Assembly (NCBI GenBank): GCA_963662905.2 | Contig: CAXXFD010000001.1 | Span: forward strand, 1 to 64,000 | Source: G963662905 sp963662905 | Lineage (GTDB): Bacteria; Bacteroidota; Bacteroidia; Bacteroidales; WRLA01 | Length of the DNA: 64,000 nt | Direction of reading: 5' to 3' | Shown here: in pieces, positions 26,517 through 35,457 of the stretch | How positions within the stretch are numbered: the first letter of the stretch is position 1 | How the letters are laid out: each line of letters begins with the position of its first letter | Notes under the pieces: generated by a model | The model's database searches: none | Seen by the model: the letters and a program-made list of their open reading frames with translations, nothing else | Told to the model about the DNA's origin: nothing | Program-made: the position numbers and the translations under genes

Positions 26517-27092
26517 ATGGCAAGTAAAAAGACTCCAGAACTTAACGCAAGCTCCATGGCGGATATCGCCTTCCTGCTCCTGATCTTCTTCCTTGTTACT
26601 ACTACAATGGACGTTGATACAGGTATTACCAGGAAGCTTCCTCCACCACCGGATCCGAATCAGGAACCACCGGAGATTAAAGACCGTAACATCTTCAACG
26701 TTCTGGTGAATAAATATGACGACCTTTTGGTAGAAGGAAAGCCCAGCAGCATTGAAACCCTGAAACAAGATGCCAAGGAATTCCTTTCCAACCCTTATAA
26801 CCGTGAAGACCTGCCCGAAAAATCAATGCGTTTTGTTGAAGGCATTGGCGATGTAATGGTATCAAAAGGCGTTATTTCACTTAAGAACGACCGTGGTACG
26901 TCATATGAAATGTACATATCAGTTCAGAACGAGCTAACCGCGGCAGTTAATGAACTCCGTGATGAGCTCTCAAAAGAAAAATTCGGAATGAAATTTAATG
27001 ACCTGAAAGATGAAGACCAAATCAACGCAGTCCAAAAGGCCGTTCCTGTTTCTATTTCCGAAGCTGAACCCGAAAATATAGGAGATAAATAA
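26517..27092 (+). CDS. exbD: ExbD/TolR-family biopolymer transport protein, copy 1
   Basis: A 191-residue single-span protein. The membrane segment SSMADIAFLLLIFFLVTTTM contains the conserved aspartate (residue 16) that carries protons. A proline-rich stretch (LPPPPDPNQEPPE) follows, then a periplasmic domain with DRNIFNVLVNKYDDLLVEG and YISVQNELTAAVNELR, the ExbD/TolR fold. It differs strongly from the downstream ExbD copy, so the pair is probably heteromeric. The next gene begins one base after its stop. Confidence 0.93.
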   Translation: MASKKTPELNASSMADIAFLLLIFFLVTTTMDVDTGITRKLPPPPDPNQEPPEIKDRNIFNVLVNKYDDLLVEGKPSSIETLKQDAKEFLSNPYNREDLPEKSMRFVEGIGDVMVSKGVISLKNDRGTSYEMYISVQNELTAAVNELRDELSKEKFGMKFNDLKDEDQINAVQKAVPVSISEAEPENIGDK

Positions 27093-27093
27093 A

Positions 27094-27561
27094 ATGTCAA
27101 GATTCAAATCAAAAGAAGCGAAAGAACTTCCTCCTATTTCTACAGCATCACTGCCTGATATTATCTTCATGCTGCTGTTCTTCTTCATGGTTAGTACAAC
27201 AATGAGGGAAAACACTCTGCTCGTGAAAATTTCTGCCCCTCAGGCTACCGAAGTGCAGAAGCTGGAAAAAAAATCACTCGTGAGCTTTATCTATGTGGGA
27301 CCTCCATTGCGTACCGCTTTAGGTAGCGAATCACGTATCCAGCTCAACGACCAGTTTGCAACTGTTGATGATATTCAGGACTATATCCTCAAAGAACGCG
27401 AAGCCCGTGATGAGGCAGACCGTAAATTCCTTACCACATCAATGAAAGTTGATAAGGAAACAAAGATGGGTGTTGTTACTGATATTAAACAGGAATTGAG
27501 GGAAGTTGGTGCATTTAAGATCAACTACTCCACTCGCAAAAAAGCGCAAAAAGAAAAATAG
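27094..27561 (+). CDS. exbD: ExbD/TolR-family biopolymer transport protein, copy 2
   Basis: A 155-residue single-span protein. The channel aspartate D22 is in ASLPDIIFMLLFFFMVSTTM, and the periplasmic domain includes LVSFIYVGPPLRTALGS and MGVVTDIKQELREVGAFKINYST. It has a basic tail (KKAQKEK). The gene starts one base after copy 1 ends, consistent with translational coupling. A strong terminator follows at 27583, closing the operon. Confidence 0.93.
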   Translation: MSRFKSKEAKELPPISTASLPDIIFMLLFFFMVSTTMRENTLLVKISAPQATEVQKLEKKSLVSFIYVGPPLRTALGSESRIQLNDQFATVDDIQDYILKEREARDEADRKFLTTSMKVDKETKMGVVTDIKQELREVGAFKINYSTRKKAQKEK

Positions 27562-27582
27562 CATTAAATCATATTTCTCATA

Positions 27583-27613
27583 AAAGCGGAATCATCTTGG
27601 TTCCGCTTTTTTT
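27583..27613 (+). terminator. Rho-independent terminator of the exb operon
   Basis: AAAGCGGAA (27583-27591) pairs perfectly with TTCCGCTTT (27601-27609) around a 9-base loop, followed by a T-run. Confidence 0.92.
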
Positions 27614-27881
27614 ATGCCCTAACCTGGTATCACAAACAACAGCTTTTTCAATCAAATCAATAACACCGATAGCCTTCGATATCCTTTCTTTCCTGTTTTC
27701 CGGACAAAACTCTCAATTTCGAAATAGAAACATTGATATTCAAGCGACTAATTTTTGTGTTTGTTCGTAATCAGAATCCAAAAAGCAGGAAAAGCAGTGT
27801 TCTTCTACCCGATTCGGCTCAGCCTACCACATAAACTTCCGGAAACAATATTCCGTTGAGCCTTTTGGAAAGTAACGGACA
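27614..27881. other. Intergenic region without a recognised feature
   Basis: Between the exb terminator and the terminator of the opposing gene. There is no open frame with coding character. A short GGAA/TTCC hairpin near 27840-27855 is the only structure seen. Confidence 0.6.
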
Positions 27882-27911
27882 ATAAAAAAGACCCACCCTA
27901 AAGGATGGATC
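27882..27911 (-). terminator. Rho-independent terminator of the repeat protein gene
   Basis: On the minus strand GATCCATCC pairs with GGGTGGGTC (two G-U pairs), followed by TTTTTTATT. Confidence 0.85.
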
Positions 27912-27935
27912 TCTCCGCACAATAAATAAATGTGT

Positions 27936-28946
27936 TTAGTTATTAATCCGGATGCCCAATTGAAATCCCGGATACATCTGGACACGTGTGTTTTTATGTA
28001 CCTCATCATAAACTGTCCAGGGCACAAATGGAGTTTCAAACACCTGCCCTTTATCGCTGTTTTTTGAAACCAACACGTTCCATGATGCTCCTGCATATAG
28101 GCTGAACTTTTCGTGGAACTGCCAGGCAAATGATGTCCGGATTTTGTTCAATAGGTTTAACCGGTCAGTAAACCACTCATCTTCATTAACATGCATCGAT
28201 GTGGCTTCAATTGAAAGAGCTGTCTTTTCACTGGTTTTAATTAATGTACCAAAACCTGCTTCCCAACCCCAATACACTTTCTCATCGTGCAATGAAGCCC
28301 CCACGCCCAAAATACTGTAAAAAGCCCGTGTTCCGGTTTTAAAACGTAGATTGGTGTACATACTTTCATTTGCCCCGATTTCAAAGGCGCGGTATCCATG
28401 CTTCACAATACTGATTAACCCAATGGCAACGCCATCAGAAATACTATCGGCATAATTTATTACACCAATCTGTACGCCCTTCACTTTTTTAGCCACATTG
28501 ATAAAACCGGCAATCTGGGCTCCATGAACATCAGCTGTTGCTACGTTTGCAAAGCCTGCTACTTGTCCTCCCTTAGAATCGCCATTGGTCACATTGGCGA
28601 AACCGGCAAACATCGCTCCATGGCTTTTGCCTAAATTCACATTGGCAAATCCCGAAAACTGGGCGCCCTGCATATCTGATTTGATGATGCCTGCAAAACC
28701 ACTGAATTCTACGCCATGCAATCCTCCGTTAAATCCCGAAAACAGGTTAATTGAAAAACGGTTGTCGGTGTTCCATGATGCCATACCATTGGTTCCCAAA
28801 GGCGTAACAAATGTAATCTGAAAAGGCATTTGTTTCATTTTCGTGCTGTCTGTTTCCGAAGCCTTCACTGTTACATTAAAAAGGCCCATCAACACGCACA
28901 TCATTACTACACTGATTTTTGTCATTCTCTCTTTCATTTTTATCAT
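27936..28946 (-). CDS. Surface-type protein with 16-residue G-x-Q-h-G-F-x-N repeats
   Basis: A 336-residue protein with a signal peptide (VVMMCVLMGLFNVTVKA). Residues about 70-175 hold some six copies of a 16-residue repeat such as GAQFSGFANVNLGKSH and GGQVAGFANVATADVH. The C-terminal half (GVAIGLISIVKHGYRAFEIGAN ... AFYSILGVGAS) ends in a beta-rich region (YPGFQLGIRI) that may be an outer membrane barrel. Both repeat block and C-terminal half match the 670-residue protein at 32437-34449, which adds an STN and a carboxypeptidase-regulatory-like domain. The repeats resemble those I recall from Leptospira LA_2272-type surface proteins, a recollection I cannot check. Function unknown. Met 7 is an alternative start. 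Confidence 0.8.
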   Translation of the reverse strand: MIKMKERMTKISVVMMCVLMGLFNVTVKASETDSTKMKQMPFQITFVTPLGTNGMASWNTDNRFSINLFSGFNGGLHGVEFSGFAGIIKSDMQGAQFSGFANVNLGKSHGAMFAGFANVTNGDSKGGQVAGFANVATADVHGAQIAGFINVAKKVKGVQIGVINYADSISDGVAIGLISIVKHGYRAFEIGANESMYTNLRFKTGTRAFYSILGVGASLHDEKVYWGWEAGFGTLIKTSEKTALSIEATSMHVNEDEWFTDRLNLLNKIRTSFAWQFHEKFSLYAGASWNVLVSKNSDKGQVFETPFVPWTVYDEVHKNTRVQMYPGFQLGIRINN

Positions 28947-29150
28947 TATTTTGGTTTGTAATTTCTGTTCGTACTATGATGACACGCTCTTTTGAAATTA
29001 CCCCTATCGTGATGATGAAAAAAACTGAAAAGCCAGTATTTTGAAAATCAAACACGCTCTTCAAAAACATAATCTATTATATTTGAATCAAATAACACAT
29101 TAACCATAAAAGAAAAAAATTCGCGTGCACGCATAAAAAGCGAATAAAAT

Positions 29151-29158
29151 TACCTTTG
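29151..29158 (+). promoter_or_regulatory. -7 box of the O-acetylation operon
   Basis: TACCTTTG matches TAnnTTTG, 31 bp before the ATG at 29190. Confidence 0.55.
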
Positions 29159-29189
29159 CATCACTTGATAGCAATGATATCCGTTTTTT

Positions 29190-30596
29190 ATGGTATTTAG
29201 CTCGACATTTTTTCTGTTCTTTTTTTTGCCTCTGGTTTTACTGGGCAATTTTCTACTGAAAAACCAGTGGCGGAATACATTCCTGCTTGTGGCCAGCCTC
29301 AGCTTTTATGCCTGGGGCGAATTTGAGCTGGTTTTCCTGATGATGGGCAGCATTCTGATGAACTACCTTTTTGGCCGCATGATATCCGCGACGGATCAAA
29401 GGAAAAAAAGCAGCAAAACGATAATCCTGGCCACAGGGATATCGCTCAACCTATTGGTTCTGCTCTATTTTAAATATGCAAATTTTTTCCTGGAAAACCT
29501 CAGGGCGATGGGCTTAGAAATTGGCTGGACTGCTGAAGGAGTGCGGCTCCCGATCGGTGTTTCATTTTTCACTTTTCAGAATATTTCTTATTTGGCTGAT
29601 GTATATTGGGGCAAAGTCAGGGCACAAAAAAACATTATCCGTTTAGGGCTTTATGTAAGCCTTTTCCCACAATTGATTGCCGGCCCAATTGTACGCTATG
29701 TTGATATTGCCAGAGAAATTATACATCGCACAATCAGCAAGAGTTTGTTTACCGAAGGCATTATTCGCTTTATCCGCGGACTGGCCAAAAAGGTAGTCAT
29801 TGCAAATACCGCTGCCGTAATTGTTGATCAATGCTTTGCCCTGCCTGCCGAAGATCTTTCCGGTGCACTTTCCTGGCTGGCCATCAGTGCCTATGCTTTA
29901 CAGATTTATTTCGATTTCTCCGGTTATTCCGATATGGCCATTGGATTAGGCAAAATGTTGGGATTCAATTTTCGGGAGAATTTCCTGCACCCGTATATCG
30001 CCACATCTTTGCGCGATTTCTGGCGGCGCTGGCATATCTCCCTCTCCACATGGTTTCGCGATTACCTCTACATCCCGCTGGGCGGAAACCGAAAAGGCCC
30101 CATGCGCACTTACTTCAATTTATTGTTTGTTTTCTTTATAACCGGCCTTTGGCATGGTGCAAGCTGGAATTTTGTAATCTGGGGCATGTTCCACGGTTTT
30201 TTCCTTCTGCTGGAACGCGCAACATCAAACATAAAAATCAAAATACCCGGGTTTTTCAGACATATATACCTGATTTTGGTCGTACTTACATCCTGGATAT
30301 TTTTCCGCGCTGACAGTCTGGAATACGCTATGGGCTTTGCCAAGCAAATGTTCACTTTTGCGCCCGGAAACGATCCCTATCCCCTGACCTTTCTCAATAC
30401 CTTCTCTATTGTGGTGCTGATTGGCGGAATTTTATTTTCCATACCCATACGCGGAATGATTGAACGCAAAGCCAAAGAAAAGATCCCGAATATCTGGCCT
30501 ATAATCCGATATACTTTTTATGCACTGCTGTTTGTAATAAGCATTTTAATGCTGGCAGGATCAACCTATAACCCATTTATTTATTTTCGCTTTTAA
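29190..30596 (+). CDS. MBOAT-family membrane O-acyltransferase (AlgI-like)
   Basis: A 468-residue polytopic membrane protein. Family marks are PIGVSFFTFQNISYLADVYWG, LFPQLIAGPIVRY, YFDFSGYSDMAIGLGKMLGF, SLRDFWRRWHISLSTWFRDY and LWHGASWNFVIWG, the last carrying the MBOAT active-site histidine. AlgI-like enzymes move acetyl groups across the inner membrane for O-acetylation of exported polysaccharides. The downstream AlgJ/AlgX-like gene starts one base after the stop, so the two form the usual transfer pair. The target polymer is not identified here. Confidence 0.94.
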   Translation: MVFSSTFFLFFFLPLVLLGNFLLKNQWRNTFLLVASLSFYAWGEFELVFLMMGSILMNYLFGRMISATDQRKKSSKTIILATGISLNLLVLLYFKYANFFLENLRAMGLEIGWTAEGVRLPIGVSFFTFQNISYLADVYWGKVRAQKNIIRLGLYVSLFPQLIAGPIVRYVDIAREIIHRTISKSLFTEGIIRFIRGLAKKVVIANTAAVIVDQCFALPAEDLSGALSWLAISAYALQIYFDFSGYSDMAIGLGKMLGFNFRENFLHPYIATSLRDFWRRWHISLSTWFRDYLYIPLGGNRKGPMRTYFNLLFVFFITGLWHGASWNFVIWGMFHGFFLLLERATSNIKIKIPGFFRHIYLILVVLTSWIFFRADSLEYAMGFAKQMFTFAPGNDPYPLTFLNTFSIVVLIGGILFSIPIRGMIERKAKEKIPNIWPIIRYTFYALLFVISILMLAGSTYNPFIYFRF

Positions 30597-30597
30597 T

Positions 30598-31854
30598 ATG
30601 GAAATGAGCATGCTACATATCATCTATCAATCTTCATTTGCTGTTTCGGCAATCGTTGGCCTGATTGATTTTACAAAGCTGCTCCATTGGGTTTTCATTT
30701 TTCCTGCCTTGCTTTTCATGCTGCTTATCATTAAATTGTTCATAAAGTCACCGGAAAGGTCGGTTACTATCAAATTCGATGTGAATTCGTTTTTTATCGG
30801 TATTTTCTTCCTGATATTGCTTTTGCCGTCATTTACCAAAATATTGGGGGAAGAATCGAAGCCTACATTTGAAAAGCGGAAACTTGCAGAAGAACCGAAA
30901 GGGCAATTCGACAGGGATTTTCCACAAAATTTTGAAAGCTGGTACAGTGACCATTTTGGTCTGAGGTTTGAGATGATTTCTTTATTTAACAAATTTAAAA
31001 TCAGCGCATTTAAAGTGAGTCCCATGCCGGAAAAACTCCGGTTTGGCACCGATGGGTTTATATTTTATAACGACCGCGAAGACCATATTTATGAAAGTTA
31101 CACCAAAAGAAACCTGCTTGATTCGGCCTCGCTGGCAAAGAAAATCAAGCGATTAAAAAGCAGGACGCAAAAAGCCCGAAAAAACGGGCAGCGCTTTGTT
31201 TGCGGTTTCTGGCCAAACAAGCACAGCATTTATCCCGATAAACTGCCCATAGCCATGCAGATGCAGATAAAAAACGGAAAATCACTGGCCGATCAGATAG
31301 CAAGCCAATTAAAGGGTGAAGGGCTACAATTTATTGATGTACGACCCTCAATAAAAACAGCTTCAAAAAAACAACAAACCTACTGCAAACTCGATACTCA
31401 TTGGAACCCTCTTGGTGCTTTCGTGGGCTACAGCTCCTTGATCCGCCAGATATTTGGTCAGGACAGCCTCGATTTTCTAACCGAAAACGATTACACAATA
31501 AGCCGACACCTCAGTCGAAGCGGTGATTTAGTGCGTATGATGGGCGTTGACAGCATCAATGGATATGCCGACAGCGTTCCGGAATTCAAGCTTAAAACAG
31601 GGGAAACATACCGCTGGGCCGATGCCGAAGATCTGCCTAAAAACGTGAGCATGTCGGTGAATCCTGATGCCAAAAATAAATTAACAATATTGATTTTTGG
31701 CGATTCCTATCTGGATGCCTTGATACCCTTTTTCGCCAATGATTTTGAGAAGGTGCTATTTTCGCGCACACCTTATAAATACGAGTATATCGAAAAATTT
31801 AATCCCGACATTATTATTCATTGTCCTGTGGAACGGTATATAAATTTGCTCTAG
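30598..31854 (+). CDS. AlgJ/AlgX-like SGNH-fold protein (O-acetyltransferase partner)
   Basis: A 418-residue protein with hydrophobic segments at the N-terminus (KLLHWVFIFPALLFMLLIIK, then FFIGIFFLILLLPSF) and a periplasmic SGNH-like domain. Marks of the DHHW/AlgJ group are WYSDHFGLRFEMISLFN, CKLDTHWNPLGAFVGY with the catalytic Asp-His pair, and ILIFGDSYLDALIPFF with the nucleophilic serine. In alginate systems this partner places acetyl groups on the polymer. It is translated one base after the MBOAT stop. It starts at the first of three in-frame Met codons (MEMSM). Confidence 0.9.
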   Translation: MEMSMLHIIYQSSFAVSAIVGLIDFTKLLHWVFIFPALLFMLLIIKLFIKSPERSVTIKFDVNSFFIGIFFLILLLPSFTKILGEESKPTFEKRKLAEEPKGQFDRDFPQNFESWYSDHFGLRFEMISLFNKFKISAFKVSPMPEKLRFGTDGFIFYNDREDHIYESYTKRNLLDSASLAKKIKRLKSRTQKARKNGQRFVCGFWPNKHSIYPDKLPIAMQMQIKNGKSLADQIASQLKGEGLQFIDVRPSIKTASKKQQTYCKLDTHWNPLGAFVGYSSLIRQIFGQDSLDFLTENDYTISRHLSRSGDLVRMMGVDSINGYADSVPEFKLKTGETYRWADAEDLPKNVSMSVNPDAKNKLTILIFGDSYLDALIPFFANDFEKVLFSRTPYKYEYIEKFNPDIIIHCPVERYINLL

Positions 31855-32172
31855 TTTATAGCATTCAGAAATTTTTCATCAGGCAAATACAGGTTAGATT
31901 AAATTAAAAAAGCCAGAAAAACATCATTTCCTGTACTATAATACAATTTTATTATGGTTATTTTGTATTACACTACAAATAATCATTAAAGTTAGAAAAC
32001 AGAGCACATTGAATTAACACAAATATCTTTACAAAAGGTCAATTTAAAAACAACTTTATTGTTTCTTAATTTTATTGTTTCTTAATATTGAAGGCAAGCA
32101 AAAAAAAGCTTGTCAAAAATATCGGGAATAAACTATGCGAATTTGAAATTAAGCACACTACAAAACAAACTA
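31855..32172. other. AT-rich intergenic region
   Basis: No coding frame. It holds a perfect tandem duplication of a 16-bp unit at 32055-32086 and leads into the MITE-like element that starts at 32173. Confidence 0.6.
32055..32086. repeat. Perfect tandem duplication of 16 bp
   Basis: The sequence tttattgtttcttaat occurs twice back to back. It may be a replication slippage product. No function is visible. Confidence 0.85.
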
Positions 32173-32433
32173 ATAGAGGTCAGTAGATAAATACATTGTT
32201 TAATAACACTCTTTTAATAATAGATTTCTCCTCTACCGAAGCTTCGGTATCGTCGAAATGACTTTTTAATCAGTTGTTTAGGAAAAGGTCATTTCGACAG
32301 GAAGCTCATAGTGAAGCGAAAAGCTGGATGGAGAAATCTAATCCATATAATTCTCTTAATATCAGGTTATTGTAAATTGAAATCATTTTCAATAAAAGCT
32401 CATCTTGATATGCGCTTACCTACTGACCTCTAT
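32173..32433. mobile_element. MITE-like element, 261 bp, with 14-bp inverted ends and 6-bp target duplication
   Basis: ATAGAGGTCAGTAG at 32173-32186 is the exact reverse complement of CTACTGACCTCTAT at 32420-32433. The flanks are a perfect direct duplication aaacta (32167-32172 and 32434-32439). There is no transposase gene inside, so it would be a non-autonomous element. The right-hand duplicated copy includes the stop codon of the STN/repeat gene (32437-32439). Nested inside is a second palindromic unit at 32221-32340. Confidence 0.75.
32221..32340. repeat. Nested palindromic repeat unit
   Basis: TAGATTTCTC (32221-32230) is mirrored by GAGAAATCTA (32331-32340), and TCGAAATGAC (32253-32262) by GTCATTTCGA (32288-32297). 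A 14-bp perfect palindrome ACCGAAGCTTCGGT lies at 32235-32248. The GTCATTTCGA and AGAAATCTA motifs resemble interspersed repeats I recall from many Bacteroidota genomes; this is from memory and not checked. Confidence 0.8.
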
Positions 32434-32436
32434 AAA

Positions 32437-34449
32437 CTAAAAAGCACGCAAACCAACTGTTGCGCCGAGGTATAACTGATGCCAGGTATTTCCGTTCTGT
32501 TTGTTCAGCAGTTCCATTCCGCCAAAGTGAGCACGCGCATCTGCTTTATCGTCTTCCGTAATCAGATAACGCAGTTGAGGACCGGCATAAATTTCCGTTC
32601 CCTGAAACATCCTGAATATCAGCGTGGGCTGAAACAGCATTAAGTTCCCGCTTAACTCTTCTTTTTCCTTATCCAAAACCACATGCCAGCTCAAATCGCT
32701 TGAAAAGCCCCAATGTTTACCTTGCACAATTACCGATCCAAAACCCGCTCCGGCCTGCATAAACCTTTTCATATCAGAGCCAAAAGAGATTATTGAGTAA
32801 AAAGCAGGAACACCCCCTTTATAGCTGATATTCAGTGGAAACACATCATTGGCAGAAATATCCAGCTTATGATAACCATGCCAAACAAAATTCAACAATC
32901 CAATCGGCACACCACTTTCGACGCTGTCCACGACATTCACGATTCCGATTTGCACGCCACGGAGTTTTTTTGCAACATTGAGAAAGCCTGCAATTTGCAC
33001 ACCTTTGCTGGTTCCTGCACTCAGGTTTGTAAAACCGGCTATTCCCACACCATCAGCTTCGCGGCTGTAATTCATAAATCCGGCAATTTGCACACCCTTG
33101 CTTTTGCCCAGCGCGATATTTCCAAAGCCTGTAATTTGTGCGCCTTTTAGGTTATCAGAAACATTGGTAAATCCTGAAACCTGCGCCATATTCACATCGC
33201 CTCCAGTATAATTTCCAAAGCCGGAGATTTGCATCAGATTTACATCCCCACGTGCAAAATTCCCAAAGCCGGAAAGCTGTAGCATCCTTACATCGCCATG
33301 CGCCCAATTGGCAAAGCCAGATATCTGAGCGCCATCAACATTTTTAGTGGTAATATTGGCAAAACCGGCCAATTGCACACCGCTCATGCCTCCTTTGAGC
33401 GTATTGACAAAACCCGAAATCTGCATGCCCGAAAGTGTATCCATGAGCACATTGCCCCAGCCCGAAAGCTGCACCCCATCAAGGCTTCCGCCCATATAAT
33501 TAAAAAATCCGGACGTTTGCCAACCTTTGCCTTTTCCTCCTACAACATTGCTGAATCCGGCAAATTGCCATCCATTGATATCACCGCTGATCACATTGGC
33601 AAATCCGGCAATCTCCGTACCGTTCAAGCCACCGGCATAACCTGCAATTATATTGATACTCAGGTTATTGGTACGTGTTCCGCTCATTTTGTAATTACTT
33701 CCCAAAAACGGCAGCAAAGAAACCTGAACCGGTTTATTATCATATGTCTTAACATTTTCTGCGGTAAGCACAGCTTCGCGAGGCACCAGCATTCTTGCCA
33801 CTGGCCGCTGGCTGTAACCACCAATACTGTCCATGGAAATACTGCTCAAGTTTTGTGCTTGCGGAAATTTTGGCCATAAAGCGATTTCCAAATGCTGAAA
33901 ATCCTGTTCCTTTGGATAAATCAAGCTGTCCTTATATCCCCTTTTCGAGAACAAAAGTGGCAAGGCATCCTTTTTGGAAATTAAGGAAAAACGGCCATCA
34001 GCATCCGTTAAAGTGCTCACATTGATTTCCGGCAACAATACACTTACATCAGAAAGCGGTTTCCCGTCGGAAGCATCTGTTACCAACCCACTGAATTGAT
34101 ACGATTTCTTTGTCTTTTTTGGCTTCGTTTCTTGAGGCGGCAAAATGATAACATGTTCATTAACCGCTTTCAGTCGCATTCCTTTCGGGAGAATATTTTC
34201 GAGGACTTTATTGAGCTTTTCATCTTGAGCGCGGACATCAATCTTTTTGTCCTGATCAAAAGTATTCGGATTGTATGAAAAATACACCTGATTTTCATCT
34301 TCAATACGGTCGAGCACAGCCAAAAGCTGCTCGCCACTGGCATTCAGGTTTATGCGACGGTTTAATGGATTTTCCTGAGCAATTATCCGCAGGGAAAAAC
34401 AAAGCATTAATACAATCAGTAGGTATAGCTGTTTATTTAAAGATTTCAT
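32437..34449 (-). CDS. STN/carboxypeptidase-regulatory-like protein with a long 16-residue repeat block
   Basis: A 670-residue protein with a signal peptide (YLLIVLMLCFSLRIIA). Residues about 32-105 are a secretin/TonB short N-terminal domain (LLAVLDRIEDENQVYFSYNP ... KVLENILPKGMRLKAV). Residues about 118-195 are a carboxypeptidase-D regulatory-like domain (FSGLVTDASDGKPLSDVSVL). Residues 275-520 hold about 15 copies of a 16-residue repeat, e.g. GVQLAGFANITTKNVD and MQISGFGNYTGGDVNM. The C-terminal 150 residues are beta-rich and match the protein at 27936-28946. Its start overlaps the fecR stop by 17 bp. STN plus FecR plus an ECF sigma factor normally serve TonB-dependent receptors; here the outer membrane partner is this repeat protein. 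Confidence 0.87.
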   Translation of the reverse strand: MKSLNKQLYLLIVLMLCFSLRIIAQENPLNRRINLNASGEQLLAVLDRIEDENQVYFSYNPNTFDQDKKIDVRAQDEKLNKVLENILPKGMRLKAVNEHVIILPPQETKPKKTKKSYQFSGLVTDASDGKPLSDVSVLLPEINVSTLTDADGRFSLISKKDALPLLFSKRGYKDSLIYPKEQDFQHLEIALWPKFPQAQNLSSISMDSIGGYSQRPVARMLVPREAVLTAENVKTYDNKPVQVSLLPFLGSNYKMSGTRTNNLSINIIAGYAGGLNGTEIAGFANVISGDINGWQFAGFSNVVGGKGKGWQTSGFFNYMGGSLDGVQLSGWGNVLMDTLSGMQISGFVNTLKGGMSGVQLAGFANITTKNVDGAQISGFANWAHGDVRMLQLSGFGNFARGDVNLMQISGFGNYTGGDVNMAQVSGFTNVSDNLKGAQITGFGNIALGKSKGVQIAGFMNYSREADGVGIAGFTNLSAGTSKGVQIAGFLNVAKKLRGVQIGIVNVVDSVESGVPIGLLNFVWHGYHKLDISANDVFPLNISYKGGVPAFYSIISFGSDMKRFMQAGAGFGSVIVQGKHWGFSSDLSWHVVLDKEKEELSGNLMLFQPTLIFRMFQGTEIYAGPQLRYLITEDDKADARAHFGGMELLNKQNGNTWHQLYLGATVGLRAF

Positions 34450-35416
34450 AGCTGTTTGCGCCAGTCTCTTTCAGTTTCAAATCGTGGGTTATGCAAATAA
34501 TTTCCAGGATATCATGCACGGATTCATCTTCAAAGCGGGCATTAATTCTGAACTCCGAAATTTCATCCTGCTTAAATTCAATCCGGATTTGATATAGCTT
34601 TTCAATTTTTCGCAACACTTCATCCAGCTTTGCACTCCGGAAAACCAAGTTTTTATTCCGCCAAAACTGGCTGTCGTCGAGCTCTGTTTCAACTTTACGG
34701 GCTTTTGTGCTGCCTGTGGGCAAAAGCGCATTTTGTCCTTTTCGGACGATTATTTTTTCCGCAGCATCATCAAGGGAACCAAAGCTCACCTTACCACGAT
34801 CCACATTCAGCAAAACCCCTTCCCTGGCCTTTGAATTGAGGTTGAAGCAGGTTCCGAGCACTTTGACCTCTGCATCTCCGGCGATAATTTTGAAAGGGAG
34901 CTGCTCATTGCGCTGAACATCAAAATAAGCCTCACCGTTCAATTCAAGATTGCGGTTTTCCGTATTAAAAGTGAGCGCAAAAACAATTTGTGTGTTTTCA
35001 TTTAAGGTGATGATGCTGCCATCGGGCAATGTATCCGTAATAATTTCATTTGCAGCTGTTTGAATAATAATCTGATCGCTATCCTTACTGTCAAAAACAA
35101 AGTAGCTCAACAGAATCAAAACCAAAACTGCTGCAGCGGCAGCAAAATAATGATAGAGTGAGATTTTTCGTCCATTTTTTTGTGGAACAGCATCAATACG
35201 GCTTTCCATTTTTTCCCAGGCTGCATCCACATCAAAAGGCATATCAATGAGCGTATTGGATTTTTCCCAGACAAAACGCAGATGATCAAACTCTTTTTTA
35301 TTTGCATCGCTTTCCGCAAGCCAAAGCGCAACTTGTTCACGCACAGAAGCATCAGCATCTCCATTGAGATAACTTAGCAGGATTGCCTCATCGATATGCA
35401 TGTTTGCTTTGCTCAT
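34433..35416 (-). CDS. FecR-family anti-sigma factor
   Basis: A 327-residue protein. A cytoplasmic part (about 1-85) includes EVALWLAE-like helices (REQVALWLAESDANKKEFDH) that would bind the sigma factor. A membrane span (about 90-108, FAAAAAVLVLILLSYFVF) follows. The periplasmic FecR domain has DTLPDGSIITLNENTQIVF, LNGEAYFDVQRNEQLPFKI and VKVLGTCFNLNSK. The end is the DUF4974 domain (LDEVLRKIEKLYQIRIEF) that contacts the STN domain. It receives the signal from the downstream STN protein and releases the upstream sigma factor. The gene lies 41 bp after the sigma gene. Confidence 0.94.
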   Translation of the reverse strand: MSKANMHIDEAILLSYLNGDADASVREQVALWLAESDANKKEFDHLRFVWEKSNTLIDMPFDVDAAWEKMESRIDAVPQKNGRKISLYHYFAAAAAVLVLILLSYFVFDSKDSDQIIIQTAANEIITDTLPDGSIITLNENTQIVFALTFNTENRNLELNGEAYFDVQRNEQLPFKIIAGDAEVKVLGTCFNLNSKAREGVLLNVDRGKVSFGSLDDAAEKIIVRKGQNALLPTGSTKARKVETELDDSQFWRNKNLVFRSAKLDEVLRKIEKLYQIRIEFKQDEISEFRINARFEDESVHDILEIICITHDLKLKETGANSYEIFK

Positions 35417-35457
35417 TTAAAAATTCCCTCTTCTATATAGGACACATAATACAGCTT

